This document shows, piece by piece, positions 17,359 to 26,424 of a stretch of DNA of 52,622 bases. Origin of the DNA: Zobellia amurskyensis (GTDB taxonomy: Bacteria; Bacteroidota; Bacteroidia; Flavobacteriales; Flavobacteriaceae); the NCBI RefSeq assembly GCF_009725985.1, contig NZ_RCNR01000031.1, positions 1 to 52,622 on the forward strand, given 5' to 3'. Both the position numbers and the translations under genes were made by a program. Numbering within the stretch: the stretch's first letter is position 1; each line of letters opens with the position of its first letter. The notes under the pieces are model-generated. The model saw nothing but the letters and a program-made list of their open reading frames with translations. It was not told where the DNA came from and searched no databases.

Positions 17359-17426
17359 GTATTTAAGTGTGGGAAATCAAAAAATTATGGGATATTTTCT
17401 TTTCGTTTCTTTTGTATTGGTGTGTT

Positions 17427-18312
17427 TTATTGTAGGTTGGCGCTAATCAATTCTAAGTCTAGTTTGTGTTGAATCACAATCATTTTAAAAGGCGCAATTT
17501 TATGCTTCAGTGAGGTTAGAATATCTCGTTTTGCTTTTGATTTGAAATATTTAGGACCCTCACTGAGGTTTCTATAAAGCTTACTGTTTTTATAATCTTT
17601 ATTGAAGATTTGAGAATCAAAGAAGCCTCCCGTAATCATAATGAATTTCAAAAACTCCGGCTGTTTGATTTGTGCGCGATTTTGATAAAACAGATGCATT
17701 AGTATGATTTTTTCATCTGTGGTGAAATTGTCGATTTGAGATTTCCACAGTTTGTCTTTAGGGAGTAGTAAACCAATTTCGTCTTCATTTGTTGAGGCTA
17801 CGGTTTTTCTGGAGTTCGCAATAAAATTTTCTTTTGCATTTTGCAATTCAGGTATGTCATGGAAAAAAAAACTCTATTTTCTGGGTTTCATATAATGATT
17901 CAATCAGTTCTTTTTTATAATAGAAATAAGAAAGGCTATCCTCTGACACATGATATTTGGCTAAAAGTTCTACAAAGTTGTCGTACGGTACTTCCAATTC
18001 ACGCTGTTCGGCTTTGGTATTATAAAAAGTGGGGATGTAACCCATAGGCTCAAGCATTATTTTAATGGCTTCTTCCGGTAGGTATTTACTTTTTTCTTCC
18101 TGAAAGCTATCAAAAGTTATTTCTATGAGCCCTAAACGTTTTATTTCATCTCTCAACTCATTAGAGATTTTATAAAGAACTTTAGAAGTCTGCTCAAAAG
18201 CAGCGGTAAATCTTAATCTAGAATTTTTTGCTTTTTGTAGTTCATGCCTAATTATTTTCTCATTTTTTTGAGAATAGGAAGTGTAAATTTTTAAGTAATT
18301 TTTATAACCCAT
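17427..18312 (-). pseudogene. Element-encoded protein split by a +1 frameshift in a homopolymer
   Basis: Two adjacent reading frames (17857-18312, 151 residues, and 17427-17846, 139 residues) join into one protein of about 290 residues if one base is removed from a run of nine A (nine T on the coding strand) at 17863-17871. As given, the first frame ends ...KIEFFFP-stop; with eight T it would read ...KIEFFFHDIPELQNAKENF and continue into the second frame. The intact product is helical and charged; position after the integrase recalls RteC-type regulators, but I cannot see enough signature to say so. The gene overlaps the integrase end by eleven bases. Sequencing error, real inactivation or slippage-based switching are all possible. 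Confidence 0.75.
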
Positions 18313-19438
18313 CTAGATCTAAATTTATACGGTTTGCAGCTTCAACTTTGTTTTTATCTATGACCTTAGTGTAAATCTGGGTAGTAGACAAGTTTTTGTG
18401 CCCTAGTAATTTCGATACGGTGTATATGTCCGTTCCATTGGCTAATTGAAGGGTAGCATAACTATGCCTAAAATTATGAAAGGAAATATTTTTATTTATT
18501 TCGGCATCTTTTATCCACTGTTTAAGAGGTCTTACAATTTGGGAGTACTTGATATTGGTGAAAACTTGACCTTTTTTAGTTTCTTGTAATTGTAAGATGT
18601 CATGGGCCATTTTGGGAATTGGATGATTTGTTATGTTCCCGGTTTTTTTCTCTCTCAATTTTATATAAAAGCCTTGATGGTCGTCTTTATATACTTTTTC
18701 CCATTTTAGGTTGATTATGTCGGAGAATCTTAGTCCGGTTAGAGCAGCGAATAAAGCTAGGTGTTTTACTTTTTCAATTTTAATCGTGGTATTCCACAAG
18801 GTCTTAAGCTCTTCTTCGGTTAAATACTCCCTATGCGTTTCTTTTTCTTTAATGTATTCGGCATGTTCTGCCAAATTTGAAGTTAGTAGGTTTTGCTTGT
18901 AAGCTTTCTTGAGCACCGCAATAAAGTTCTTGTAATAAGTTGATGCGGTATTTCTTGAGAGTTTTGTATTACCAGTTTTTAAACTGTTAGTGGTTAACAG
19001 GAATGTTCTAAATTGAGTAACGTGTAGGGCAGTTAATTGTCGAGTTAAGATTTTATCACCTAAATAAGCTTCAAAATATTTTTTTGATGCACTCCATACA
19101 GAGTAATTAGATTTGCTGGCATTATTGAATCTTTCTTCAACGATGGTTCCATAATAAGCTAGAAAGTTTATGCTGGTGGCTATATTCTCTTTTAGTCCGT
19201 ATTCTCGATCTCTTAATTGTAAAAGTCTTTTAGCCCTTATAATGTCAGCGAATTCTATAGTTGCCTTATTGTGTTTCTTTTCTGAATCATCCTTAGGGTT
19301 GTCATAAATCTGTAATTTTAAAAATTCTCTTCTGGTTTCTTTTCCTGTTTTTGGGTTGATAATAGGAGGGAAGAAATCCAAATATAGACTGAACTTTCCT
19401 GTCGTCAATTTCTTTTTTCTTACGGTTACGTTAGCCAT
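18302..19438 (-). CDS. Tyrosine recombinase, integrase of the island
   Basis: The 378-residue protein has the Bacteroidota phage-integrase architecture: N-terminal Arm-binding region, SAM-like core-binding domain (about 100-190) and catalytic domain. The catalytic set is complete: Arg237 (TGLRFSD), Lys265 region (REKKTG), His321-x-x-Arg324 (HNFRH), His347 (LLGHKN) and nucleophile Tyr356 (TQIYTKV). It inserts and excises the element at an att site. It lies between a zinc-finger/HTH gene and the frameshifted gene, about 0.6 kb from the 3' end of mnmE, with the same orientation as mnmE. This supports integration at mnmE. Confidence 0.92.
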   Translation of the reverse strand: MANVTVRKKKLTTGKFSLYLDFFPPIINPKTGKETRREFLKLQIYDNPKDDSEKKHNKATIEFADIIRAKRLLQLRDREYGLKENIATSINFLAYYGTIVEERFNNASKSNYSVWSASKKYFEAYLGDKILTRQLTALHVTQFRTFLLTTNSLKTGNTKLSRNTASTYYKNFIAVLKKAYKQNLLTSNLAEHAEYIKEKETHREYLTEEELKTLWNTTIKIEKVKHLALFAALTGLRFSDIINLKWEKVYKDDHQGFYIKLREKKTGNITNHPIPKMAHDILQLQETKKGQVFTNIKYSQIVRPLKQWIKDAEINKNISFHNFRHSYATLQLANGTDIYTVSKLLGHKNLSTTQIYTKVIDKNKVEAANRINLDLDGL

Positions 19439-19450
19439 GATGGTATTGGT

Positions 19451-19810
19451 TTATGGTATAGTTATAAATCTGTCTAGTTCAGAACGTTTTATACGGATGA
19501 GTCTATCGGATAAATTTACGGCATGTAATGAGCCTTTATTTATTAACCTATAAAGTGTGCGGGTAGAAATACTTAATAGAGTTGCTGCTTCTCTAACGGT
19601 TAAAATCTCTTTTTTACTCAGTACTTCATATGGCTGGAGTTTTAGTTTCAGAGTTTCTTCATTAGAAGCTCTGATGTTCTTTTTCCGTTCTCGGGCTTTA
19701 TATGCTTTTTTGGAACAGGGTGGGCCACAATATTTTGTAACTGTTGTTCTTGCTATAAACTCTTGGTTACAATGTTGACATATTCTTGGAATCTGGATAT
19801 TTGAGCTCAT
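19451..19810 (-). CDS. Zinc-finger plus excisionase-type HTH protein
   Basis: The N-terminus carries a four-cysteine zinc-binding module (CQHCNQEF...YCGPPCSKKAY, residues about 11-37), as in other element-borne DNA-binding proteins. The C-terminal half (about 66-118) is an excisionase/MerR-type HTH: LTVREAATLLSISTRTLYRL, then INKGSLHAVNLSDRLIRI. It is 12 bases upstream of the integrase gene and probably acts as recombination directionality factor or regulator of int. It is the outermost element gene before mnmE. Confidence 0.75.
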   Translation of the reverse strand: MSSNIQIPRICQHCNQEFIARTTVTKYCGPPCSKKAYKARERKKNIRASNEETLKLKLQPYEVLSKKEILTVREAATLLSISTRTLYRLINKGSLHAVNLSDRLIRIKRSELDRFITIP

Positions 19811-19997
19811 ATTATCGCATAAAATATTTGGACTTTAGTAAATAAGCGTGCATAAGGAAACTTAAGCCAAATTAAGTGCCATAATTTCTCACGCGCTTTC
19901 AAATGTAAAAATTTATTCGAAATGAGGTACAATATAGGTACAATAATTAGCTCAAAAACACATAAAATTGAATAGGTAAACAAAGTGATAAAAACAT

Positions 19998-20022
19998 AAA
20001 GCCCCTATTTCAGGGGCTTTTA
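19998..20022. terminator. Terminator between mnmE and the element
   Basis: AAAGCCCCT-ATTTC-AGGGGCTTT, a 9-bp stem with 5-base loop and T/A runs on both sides. It lies 30 bases after the mnmE stop and can end leftward mnmE transcription. Confidence 0.75.
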
Positions 20023-20052
20023 ATGTGTTTTGTTTTGTGTTGATTTGTGTTG

Positions 20053-21450
20053 TTATTTCCCGATACAAAAATTCGCAAAAATATTCCCCAACAATTCATC
20101 ATTAGTTACTTGGCCTGTGATTTCTCCTAAATGATAAAGGGCCTCGCGTACGTCAATAGCCATGAGATCGCTAGAAAGGTCTTCTTCCATACCAAATTGT
20201 ACTTTTTCAATTTCTTCTAAAGCTTTGAGTAGGGAATTGTAGTGGCGTGAATTTGTCACGATGGTTTCGTTGTTACGAAGCGCTCCGGTATTTACAAATT
20301 GCAACAAACTGTTTTTGAGTTCCTCAACACCTTCGCCTGTTTTGGCTGAGAGGTAATTAACAGCTTTTAGGTGTTGGGCGATAACCTCTTTATCAGCATC
20401 GGAAAGGGTATCGGCCTTATTTACCAATAGAAGAAGCGGTTTTAAAGGATTCTTGTTCTTTATTTTTTCAAAGTCGATGGTGATGTTTTTTAGTTTTTCG
20501 CTATCGGCCAGAATCTTAGAACCATCTACCAAAAGTAAAATCACCTGAGATTGTTCAATTTTCTCAAAAGTCCGTTTTATGCCCATGCCTTCTACCACAT
20601 CTTGGGTTTCCCGGATACCGGCCGTATCTATAAACCGAAAACCGATTCCCCCAATAGCAATTTCATCCTCAATGGTGTCACGGGTGGTTCCGGCTATGTC
20701 CGAAACCAACGCACGTTCTTCGTTAAGAAAAGCGTTCAGTAAGGTGGATTTTCCAACATTGGGTTCTCCAACAATAGCGACGGGAATTCCGTTTTTTATA
20801 ACGTTTCCTACCGCAAAGGAATCTATTAGGCTTTTTAATACTTTTTGAATGCGGGAAAGAAGTTCGTTAAATTGGGTGCGATCGGCAAATTCTACATCCT
20901 CCTCAGAAAAATCAAGTTCCAGTTCAATGAGCGATGCAAAGTTCAAAAGCTCGGCACGTAGGCTTTTTATCTCGTTGCTAAACCCGCCACGCATTTGCTG
21001 TATGGCAATCTGGTGGCTAGCGGCATTATCACTGGCAATCAGGTCCGCCACAGCTTCGGCCTGACTTAAGTCCATTTTACCGTTCAAAAAAGCTCTTAGG
21101 GTAAATTCCCCGGCATCTGCTGTTCTACAGCCATTTCTAAGAAATAATTGAATAACCTGTTGCTGAATATATGGCGAGCCGTGGCAGGATATTTCCACAA
21201 CGTTTTCACCGGTATAGGAATTAGGACCTTTAAAAATGGAGACCAGAACTTCGTCCAATATTTTGTTATCTTCTATGATGTGTCCTAAACTAATGGTATG
21301 GCTTTTCTTTTTCCTTAAATCCTTGCTGTAGGCAGATTTAAAAAAAGCAGCAGCCGTATCTATTGCAGTAGCTCCAGAAATACGGATGACGGCAATTGCA
21401 CCAGCTCCCGAAGGGGTAGCCAATGCTATAATATTATCGTTAGGAATCAT
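20053..21450 (-). CDS. mnmE: tRNA modification GTPase MnmE
   Basis: MnmE with MnmG installs the cmnm5/nm5 group on U34 of several tRNAs. The N-terminal formyl-THF-binding domain starts NDNIIALATPSGAGAIAVIR. The G domain shows GEPNVGKSTLLNAF (P-loop), DIAGTTRDT, DTAG and NKAD, and the protein ends in the invariant FCIGK, whose Cys is catalytic. ATG 21450 is preferred to the in-frame TTG one codon earlier. The length of about 465 is normal. The 3' end of this gene is a known genomic-island target (SGI1 family), and here the mobility genes lie directly beyond it. Confidence 0.97.
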   Translation of the reverse strand: MIPNDNIIALATPSGAGAIAVIRISGATAIDTAAAFFKSAYSKDLRKKKSHTISLGHIIEDNKILDEVLVSIFKGPNSYTGENVVEISCHGSPYIQQQVIQLFLRNGCRTADAGEFTLRAFLNGKMDLSQAEAVADLIASDNAASHQIAIQQMRGGFSNEIKSLRAELLNFASLIELELDFSEEDVEFADRTQFNELLSRIQKVLKSLIDSFAVGNVIKNGIPVAIVGEPNVGKSTLLNAFLNEERALVSDIAGTTRDTIEDEIAIGGIGFRFIDTAGIRETQDVVEGMGIKRTFEKIEQSQVILLLVDGSKILADSEKLKNITIDFEKIKNKNPLKPLLLLVNKADTLSDADKEVIAQHLKAVNYLSAKTGEGVEELKNSLLQFVNTGALRNNETIVTNSRHYNSLLKALEEIEKVQFGMEEDLSSDLMAIDVREALYHLGEITGQVTNDELLGNIFANFCIGK

Positions 21451-21532
21451 CAAAAAGTTTTTGCAAAAATAGGTAAAAACAAGTAGATGAATATTCTGTA
21501 TAAGACGTCAAAAATTTAAGGCCCGAATGTTT

Positions 21533-21559
21533 TTGGATTACAGAAAATAAGTACCTTCG
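21533..21559 (+). promoter_or_regulatory. Candidate flavobacterial promoter of the secreted coiled-coil gene
   Basis: TTG at 21533-21535 and TACCTTCG at 21552-21559, spaced 16 bases, fit the Bacteroidota -33/-7 pattern (TTG...TAnnTTTG) with one mismatch. The ATG is 31 bases downstream. Confidence 0.4.
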
Positions 21560-21589
21560 TTCTCCATTAACTATTTAAATTATACAATT

Positions 21590-22042
21590 ATGAAGATGCG
21601 ATTAGTAACATTTGTGGTGATTCTTTTTGGGGTTGCAACTTTTTCATTCGCGCAGGAAGAAGGAGAGGTTCAAATGGATTCAATTTCTCAAGTAGAGCAA
21701 GCCGAGCGTGAGGCCAAGGAAATTAGAAAACAGATAGAAGCAGCCGAAAAGGAAGCAAAAGCAGCTGAAAAAGAGGCGAAAGCAGCAAAAAAAGCACAGA
21801 AGAAATCTGAAAAGGCCAATAAGAAATATGAAAAATTGACCGGCCAGATCAACTCCATAAAAAAGGAATTGGAAAAGGACGAGAAGAAGGTTTCTAAAAT
21901 TAGCGACAAAATGGAGGTAGATAAGATCAAAGGAAAACTTTCTCCTAATGATGTTGCCAAAATTGAAAAGAAGCTGAGCAAATTAAAAATGAGCATCAAC
22001 AAGAGCAGGGAAAAGCTGCTTAAGTTGGAGCGAAAGCTTTAA
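21590..22042 (+). CDS. Secreted Lys/Glu/Ala-rich coiled-coil protein
   Basis: The 150-residue protein begins with a clear signal peptide (MRLVTFVVILFGVATFSFAQ, cleavage near residue 22). The rest is nearly all charged helix: repeats of the type EAAEKEAKAAEKEAKAAKKAQ (about 49-70), then KKSEKANKKYEKL and Lys-Leu-rich heptads to the end. Probably periplasmic or attached to the outer membrane; function unknown. It is divergent from mnmE and ends in a strong terminator, so it is a single-gene unit. Repetitive composition makes homology to other coiled coils uninformative. Confidence 0.75.
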   Translation: MKMRLVTFVVILFGVATFSFAQEEGEVQMDSISQVEQAEREAKEIRKQIEAAEKEAKAAEKEAKAAKKAQKKSEKANKKYEKLTGQINSIKKELEKDEKKVSKISDKMEVDKIKGKLSPNDVAKIEKKLSKLKMSINKSREKLLKLERKL

Positions 22043-22065
22043 GTACGTCTATAAAAATTTTGTTC

Positions 22066-22102
22066 AAAAACCCGTAAGATATTGTTCTTACGGGTTTTTT
22101 TT
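22066..22102 (+). terminator. Rho-independent terminator
   Basis: AAAAACCCGTAAG and CTTACGGGTTTTT form a 13-bp stem around an 8-base loop, followed by T residues, 23 bases after the stop of the secreted coiled-coil gene. Confidence 0.88.
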
Positions 22103-22179
22103 GCTTCGGTAATAGGGTAATTTGTAACATTTTAAGTTTTGGTTCGTCTTATTTATAGAACCCCTAAAACAATCAAAAA

Positions 22180-22545
22180 ATGGAAACCATCAATCAACAA
22201 AAAACACTTGAGCACAATAATCAATTATTGGTAATAGCACATCTATCTCAGTTTTTAACGTATATAACCGGTTTTGGAGGGCTTGTAGTGCCGCTAATTC
22301 TATGGCTTACAACAAAAGATTCTGTGGCCGGTATGGATGAGCACGGTAAGGCAATCGTGAATTTTCAGTTGACCGTACTGCTCATTACTATTGTAAGTGT
22401 ACCTGCCATATTACTTTTGGGTCTTGGTATTCTAAGTTTAATTTTTATAGGCATCGTAGCTTTTATAATACCCATAGTAAATGCAGTAAGAGCCAGTAAC
22501 GGTGAGAAACCAAATACATTTATGACTATACCTTTTGTTTCATAG
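22180..22545 (+). CDS. DUF4870 family membrane protein
   Basis: The 121-residue protein has the DUF4870 layout: a short polar N-terminus, NNQLLVIAHLSQFLTYI (first hydrophobic segment into GGLVVPLILWLTTKD), a polar loop DEHGKAIVNFQLT, and two more hydrophobic segments to IVNAVRASNGEKP. Three or four transmembrane helices are expected. The molecular role is not known. It is monocistronic, ending in the bidirectional hairpin shared with dnaN. Confidence 0.85.
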   Translation: METINQQKTLEHNNQLLVIAHLSQFLTYITGFGGLVVPLILWLTTKDSVAGMDEHGKAIVNFQLTVLLITIVSVPAILLLGLGILSLIFIGIVAFIIPIVNAVRASNGEKPNTFMTIPFVS

Positions 22546-22567
22546 TAACTTAAAATGTATAAAAGTA

Positions 22568-22599
22568 AAAAGCCCCAAGAAGAAATTCTTGGGGCTTTT
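22568..22599. terminator. Bidirectional terminator between DUF4870 gene and dnaN
   Basis: A perfect 14-bp stem (AAAAGCCCCAAGAA/TTCTTGGGGCTTTT) closed by a GAAA tetraloop, with A and T runs at its feet, lies between two convergent genes and can serve both. Confidence 0.9.
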
Positions 22600-22618
22600 A
22601 TATTCTGGTTAAGGTTGT

Positions 22619-23737
22619 TTAGCTGTTTAGCATAACGGGCATAACAAGCATAGTTACATGTTCGCCTTCATCTAGACCATCAATAGGGGTAAGGATACCG
22701 GCTCTGTTCGGTAAGCTCATTTCCAGTGAAACATCATCTGAATTAAGGTTGTTCAACATTTCCGTTAAGAAACGAGAGTTAAAACCAATTTGCATATCAT
22801 CACCTTGGTAAGAACAAGTTAAACGTTCTTCGGCTTTATTACTGTAATCAATATCTTCCGCTGAAATATTAAGTTCTGCGCCAGCAATTTTTAAACGTAT
22901 CTGGTGGGTAGTTTTATTAGAGAAAATAGCAACCCTTTTTACAGAGCTCAAGAATTGGTTTCTTGCAATAGAAAGTACATTAGGATTCTCTTTTGGTATA
23001 ACCGCCTCATAGTTTGGATATTTCCCGTCTATTAAACGACAAATAAGTTCTGTATTCTCAAAGCTGAACTTGGCATTACTATCATTGTATTCAATAACTA
23101 CATCAGACTCGCTGCCTGCCAAAATCCCTTTTAAAAGAGTTAAAGGCTTTTTAGGCATTATGAATTCAGCAACTTGTGAAGCCGTAACATCCGTACGTTG
23201 GTACTTTACCAATTTATGGGCATCTGTAGCAACAAAAGTTAGATTCTCCGTAGAGAACTGAAAAAAGACACCGCTCATTACAGGTCTTAAATCATCGTTA
23301 CCGGCCGCAAATATGGTTTTGTCTATCGCGGTAGCCAAAATGTCGCCAAGTAGTGTAGTGGAGCTAGGATTGGCTAATTCAACTGCTTTTGGGAATTCTG
23401 CACCATCTGCATATGCCAAAGCATACTTACCATGGTTAGAGCTAATTTCTACCGTATTGTTATCTTCTACAACAAAGGTTAACGGTTGTTCTGGAAAAGT
23501 CTTTAGTGTTTCCAATAAAAGACGTGCCGGAACGGCAATGGTACCTTCATTGTCCGAATCTACATCTAATACCGAACTCATTGTAGTTTCAAGGTCAGAA
23601 GCGGAGACCGTTAATTTGTTGTTGTCTAGATCGAATAAAAAATTGTCTAGAATAGGTAGTGTGTTGCTATTGTTGATAACACCACCTAAAACTTGTAACT
23701 GCTTTAAGAGATACGTACTGGATACTATGAATTTCAT
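22619..23737 (-). CDS. dnaN: DNA polymerase III beta sliding clamp
   Basis: The 372-residue protein starts MKFIVSSTYLLKQLQVLGGV and ends in MLVMPVMLNS, the usual beta-clamp ends, with three repeated clamp domains between (for example NTLPILDNFLFD, SGVFFQF, LICRLIDGKYPNYEAVIP and IGFNSRFL). It forms the ring that holds DNA polymerase III on DNA. It stands alone, with a terminator on its left. On the minus strand TATCTTTG at 23821-23828 is a possible -7 element about 84 bases before the ATG. Confidence 0.97.
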   Translation of the reverse strand: MKFIVSSTYLLKQLQVLGGVINNSNTLPILDNFLFDLDNNKLTVSASDLETTMSSVLDVDSDNEGTIAVPARLLLETLKTFPEQPLTFVVEDNNTVEISSNHGKYALAYADGAEFPKAVELANPSSTTLLGDILATAIDKTIFAAGNDDLRPVMSGVFFQFSTENLTFVATDAHKLVKYQRTDVTASQVAEFIMPKKPLTLLKGILAGSESDVVIEYNDSNAKFSFENTELICRLIDGKYPNYEAVIPKENPNVLSIARNQFLSSVKRVAIFSNKTTHQIRLKIAGAELNISAEDIDYSNKAEERLTCSYQGDDMQIGFNSRFLTEMLNNLNSDDVSLEMSLPNRAGILTPIDGLDEGEHVTMLVMPVMLNS

Positions 23738-23867
23738 AGGAGAATCGTTATTTCAAATTGTGGGATATAGTGTCTAAAATGTCTCGAATTTAAACCAAGT
23801 CTTCTAAAACCTGAGTGAAACAAAGATATTTGAAATGCATTTTTTAGCGAAACAAACTTATTAACAT

Positions 23868-25532
23868 CTAGGCCCCGTATTTACGTCTTCTAAAATAGTT
23901 GAAAAAAGCTCCAAAAAGAAGTGTCAACCCTACGGGAAGGCCAATATTTATTAGTTGCCATTTGGTTTTTTGGTCTGTCATCTTTTGGGCGTCAAGAAAG
24001 GGTACGGCAACTTTTTTATTTCGAATGTTTATAAGTCCTTTTTCGTCTAAAAGGTAATTCAACGCGTTTATTAAAAATTCTTTGTTGCCGTAATAGTTGT
24101 TTGTCCACTTGTCATAACCCAATTCTAGAGGCCTGTTATTTCGTATTTGATTACGAATAATATCACCATCCGATACTACCAACATTTGGTTTTCTTTTCC
24201 TTGCTCCAATGTGCCGCTTAACGTTACGGGTTTTATCCTGTTGACGAACGCCGATTTAAATTCTCCCGAAATAAGAACGGCCATAGGATTGTTCCCTTTG
24301 TTGTAAAGTTCTTTTTTAGGAGGTGTGTTTATTAAATCTAGACTAATTTGCTTAGGGGTGCCATCTAATTTGGATAGCGGTGAACTGCTCAGAAGAACGG
24401 TTTTTTTATTGGCGTTGGCCAAAGTATCTATAGAATTGGCAAACTGAAACCGAATAGCCTCTAGGTTATTATTTATAGGATGGTGGTTTTTTGAGAAAAC
24501 CATGGGGTTGTAAAACCAGGGTACAGGGTTATACTCGGAAGAATTGCCCTCACCGGAGGCCAATACAATCTGGGTAAAATACATGTCGTTCACCAAATTG
24601 GGATTGATACGCACCCCGTATTTAAAGAAAAAGTCGTTCAGGTTTAAATCTCTTGGCAAAGCCATGGCAGAGCCACTTTCATTGAAAAGACTATCTAGCT
24701 CCATATTTACTTGGTCTATAAGCCAAATGGATTTTCCTCCATTTACGATATATTGGTCCAATACATATTTTTCGGCATCGGTAAAAGCTTCTGTTGGTTT
24801 GGCAATCAGGGCCAGGTCGTAGCTTTTAAGCTGGTCTAGGGTTTTTTGAGGGTTGGTGGCTACGGAATCCAGGGTTATGGCCCCAATGTTATAGTAATCT
24901 TTAATGGAGGTCAGGAAATCGGCCAGATAGATGTCGTCCAGTTCCCCGTTTCCTTTTAATACGGCAATCTGTTTCTTTTCTGTAATGTTGATTTTGGCAA
25001 AGGCATCGGCAAAGGCATATTCTAAATGTTGAACGGAATTGTTAACGCGCTCTTCCGTAGTAGCGCCCAACTTATTCTTTAGCAAAGGAACCTTTACCGT
25101 TTTATCGTTATAGTTGACCATGGCCCAGGGGAAAACAATTTCTTGGGAGGTCTTTCCGTTTTCTTCTACTGTAATTTGTGCGGGTGTTAATCCTAATGCT
25201 TGTAAATCGGTTATAGTACCGTCAATCTGTGCGGCATCTTCAAGCGGATTTACAAAACTGAATTTTATGTTATTGTTTTTCGACTCAAATTCTTCTAATA
25301 ATTGCCGTGTTTCGGTCTTTAACTTCACGAACTCTGGTGGAAGGTTTCCATCTAAAAGTACATCTATAATCACCGGGCGTTCAAAAGACGCTACCGTATA
25401 TAAAGCTTCTTCGGATAAAGTATATCTCCGGTCTTCGGTTAAATCAAAACGAGTATATAAGAAACTGGCAGCGGTATTGATTACAACTAATACAACAAGT
25501 GCTACAGCTATAGCGGTAAGGGATTTTTTCAT
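23868..25532 (-). CDS. gldG: Gliding motility ABC transporter accessory protein GldG
   Basis: GldG belongs with GldF and the ATPase GldA to an ABC transporter needed for gliding in many Flavobacteriia. The 554-residue protein has an N-terminal membrane helix (about 6-27), then RFDLTEDRRYTLS, a large extracytoplasmic ABC_transp_aux-type region, and a final membrane helix (IGLPVGLTLLFGAFFNYF) with an RRRKYGA tail. Its ATG overlaps the gldF stop by one base (TAATG). No gldA is nearby, as is usual, since gldA is commonly unlinked. Confidence 0.94.
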   Translation of the reverse strand: MKKSLTAIAVALVVLVVINTAASFLYTRFDLTEDRRYTLSEEALYTVASFERPVIIDVLLDGNLPPEFVKLKTETRQLLEEFESKNNNIKFSFVNPLEDAAQIDGTITDLQALGLTPAQITVEENGKTSQEIVFPWAMVNYNDKTVKVPLLKNKLGATTEERVNNSVQHLEYAFADAFAKINITEKKQIAVLKGNGELDDIYLADFLTSIKDYYNIGAITLDSVATNPQKTLDQLKSYDLALIAKPTEAFTDAEKYVLDQYIVNGGKSIWLIDQVNMELDSLFNESGSAMALPRDLNLNDFFFKYGVRINPNLVNDMYFTQIVLASGEGNSSEYNPVPWFYNPMVFSKNHHPINNNLEAIRFQFANSIDTLANANKKTVLLSSSPLSKLDGTPKQISLDLINTPPKKELYNKGNNPMAVLISGEFKSAFVNRIKPVTLSGTLEQGKENQMLVVSDGDIIRNQIRNNRPLELGYDKWTNNYYGNKEFLINALNYLLDEKGLINIRNKKVAVPFLDAQKMTDQKTKWQLINIGLPVGLTLLFGAFFNYFRRRKYGA

Positions 25533-26263
25533 TACCGATTGGTATTTTTAAGTTGAACAACGGTTAGAAAAAGAAAGAAGAACGTTAGGGTAGCAAAATA
25601 GACCAGGTCTCGCGTATCTAAAACTCCCCTTGCTACACTTTCAAAATGGTGTTTCATACCCAACTTCGCTATAAATACGGAAGTGTCCCCGCTTCCAAAA
25701 ACGGTTGATAAACCTTCAAATCCATAATAAAACAGAAAGCAGAGAATTAGCCCAACTATAAAAGCAATAATCTGATTTTCCGATAGTGTGGAGGTGAACA
25801 GCCCAATGGCCGTATAGCAACTCATTAAAAATAGCGTACCAAAATAAGAACCCATTACCAAGCCCATGTCCAAGTTCCCTACGGTGGTGCCTAGTTGGGA
25901 TATGGTGTATACGTAAAGCAGGGTGGGGACAAGTGCTATTATTCCCAGTGTAAGGGTTCCCAGGAATTTTCCTAAAATGGTCTGCCAGATAGATAGCGGT
26001 TTAATAAAAAGAAGTTCTAGGGTTCCCAGTTTCTTTTCCTCAGAAAAACTTTTCATGGTAATGGCCGGAATTAGAAATAGGAATACCCACGGGGCCAATA
26101 GAAAGAAGTTGCTTAAGTCTGCAAATCCGTAGTCAAAAATATTAAAGGGACCTTTAAAGATCCATAAAAATAATCCGTTGAGCACAAGAAAAAGTCCAAT
26201 GACCAAATACCCTATGGGAGAGGTAAAGAACGATTGTATTTCGCGTTTAAAAATGGCAAGCAT
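25532..26263 (-). CDS. gldF: Gliding motility ABC transporter permease GldF
   Basis: The 243-residue polytopic protein begins MLAIFKREIQSFFTSPIGYL and contains the motif MKSFSEEKKLGTLELLFIKPLS, typical of ABC-2 permeases of the GldF/NosY type. Six hydrophobic segments are visible. With GldG and GldA it forms the gliding-associated ABC transporter. It is the first gene of the gldF-gldG operon. The 160 bases upstream hold no other gene. Confidence 0.94.
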   Translation of the reverse strand: MLAIFKREIQSFFTSPIGYLVIGLFLVLNGLFLWIFKGPFNIFDYGFADLSNFFLLAPWVFLFLIPAITMKSFSEEKKLGTLELLFIKPLSIWQTILGKFLGTLTLGIIALVPTLLYVYTISQLGTTVGNLDMGLVMGSYFGTLFLMSCYTAIGLFTSTLSENQIIAFIVGLILCFLFYYGFEGLSTVFGSGDTSVFIAKLGMKHHFESVARGVLDTRDLVYFATLTFFFLFLTVVQLKNTNR

Positions 26264-26424
26264 ATGTGGCTTCTAATTATAAGAGCCCCTTTTCTTTAGG
26301 GACAAAATAGGGTTAAGTTTGAGATTGTTCCGTGTAAAATGCTAAAAGCATAGCATCAAATTTATAAACAATTTCAAATTAAACCGGCATTTGTTGAATA
26401 CATCAGGTCTTGTTTTTCAGTTTA

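Noticed and set aside
17427-18312. RteC-type regulator assignment for the frameshifted gene
   Set aside because: Position after the integrase fits, but I could not see the conserved RteC segments, so no family was named.
19811-20052. tRNA gene as integration target
   Set aside because: No cloverleaf or T-arm sequence is visible; the adjacent target is the mnmE 3' end.
23313-23777. Plus-strand open frame over dnaN
   Set aside because: Opposite-strand shadow of a certain housekeeping gene.
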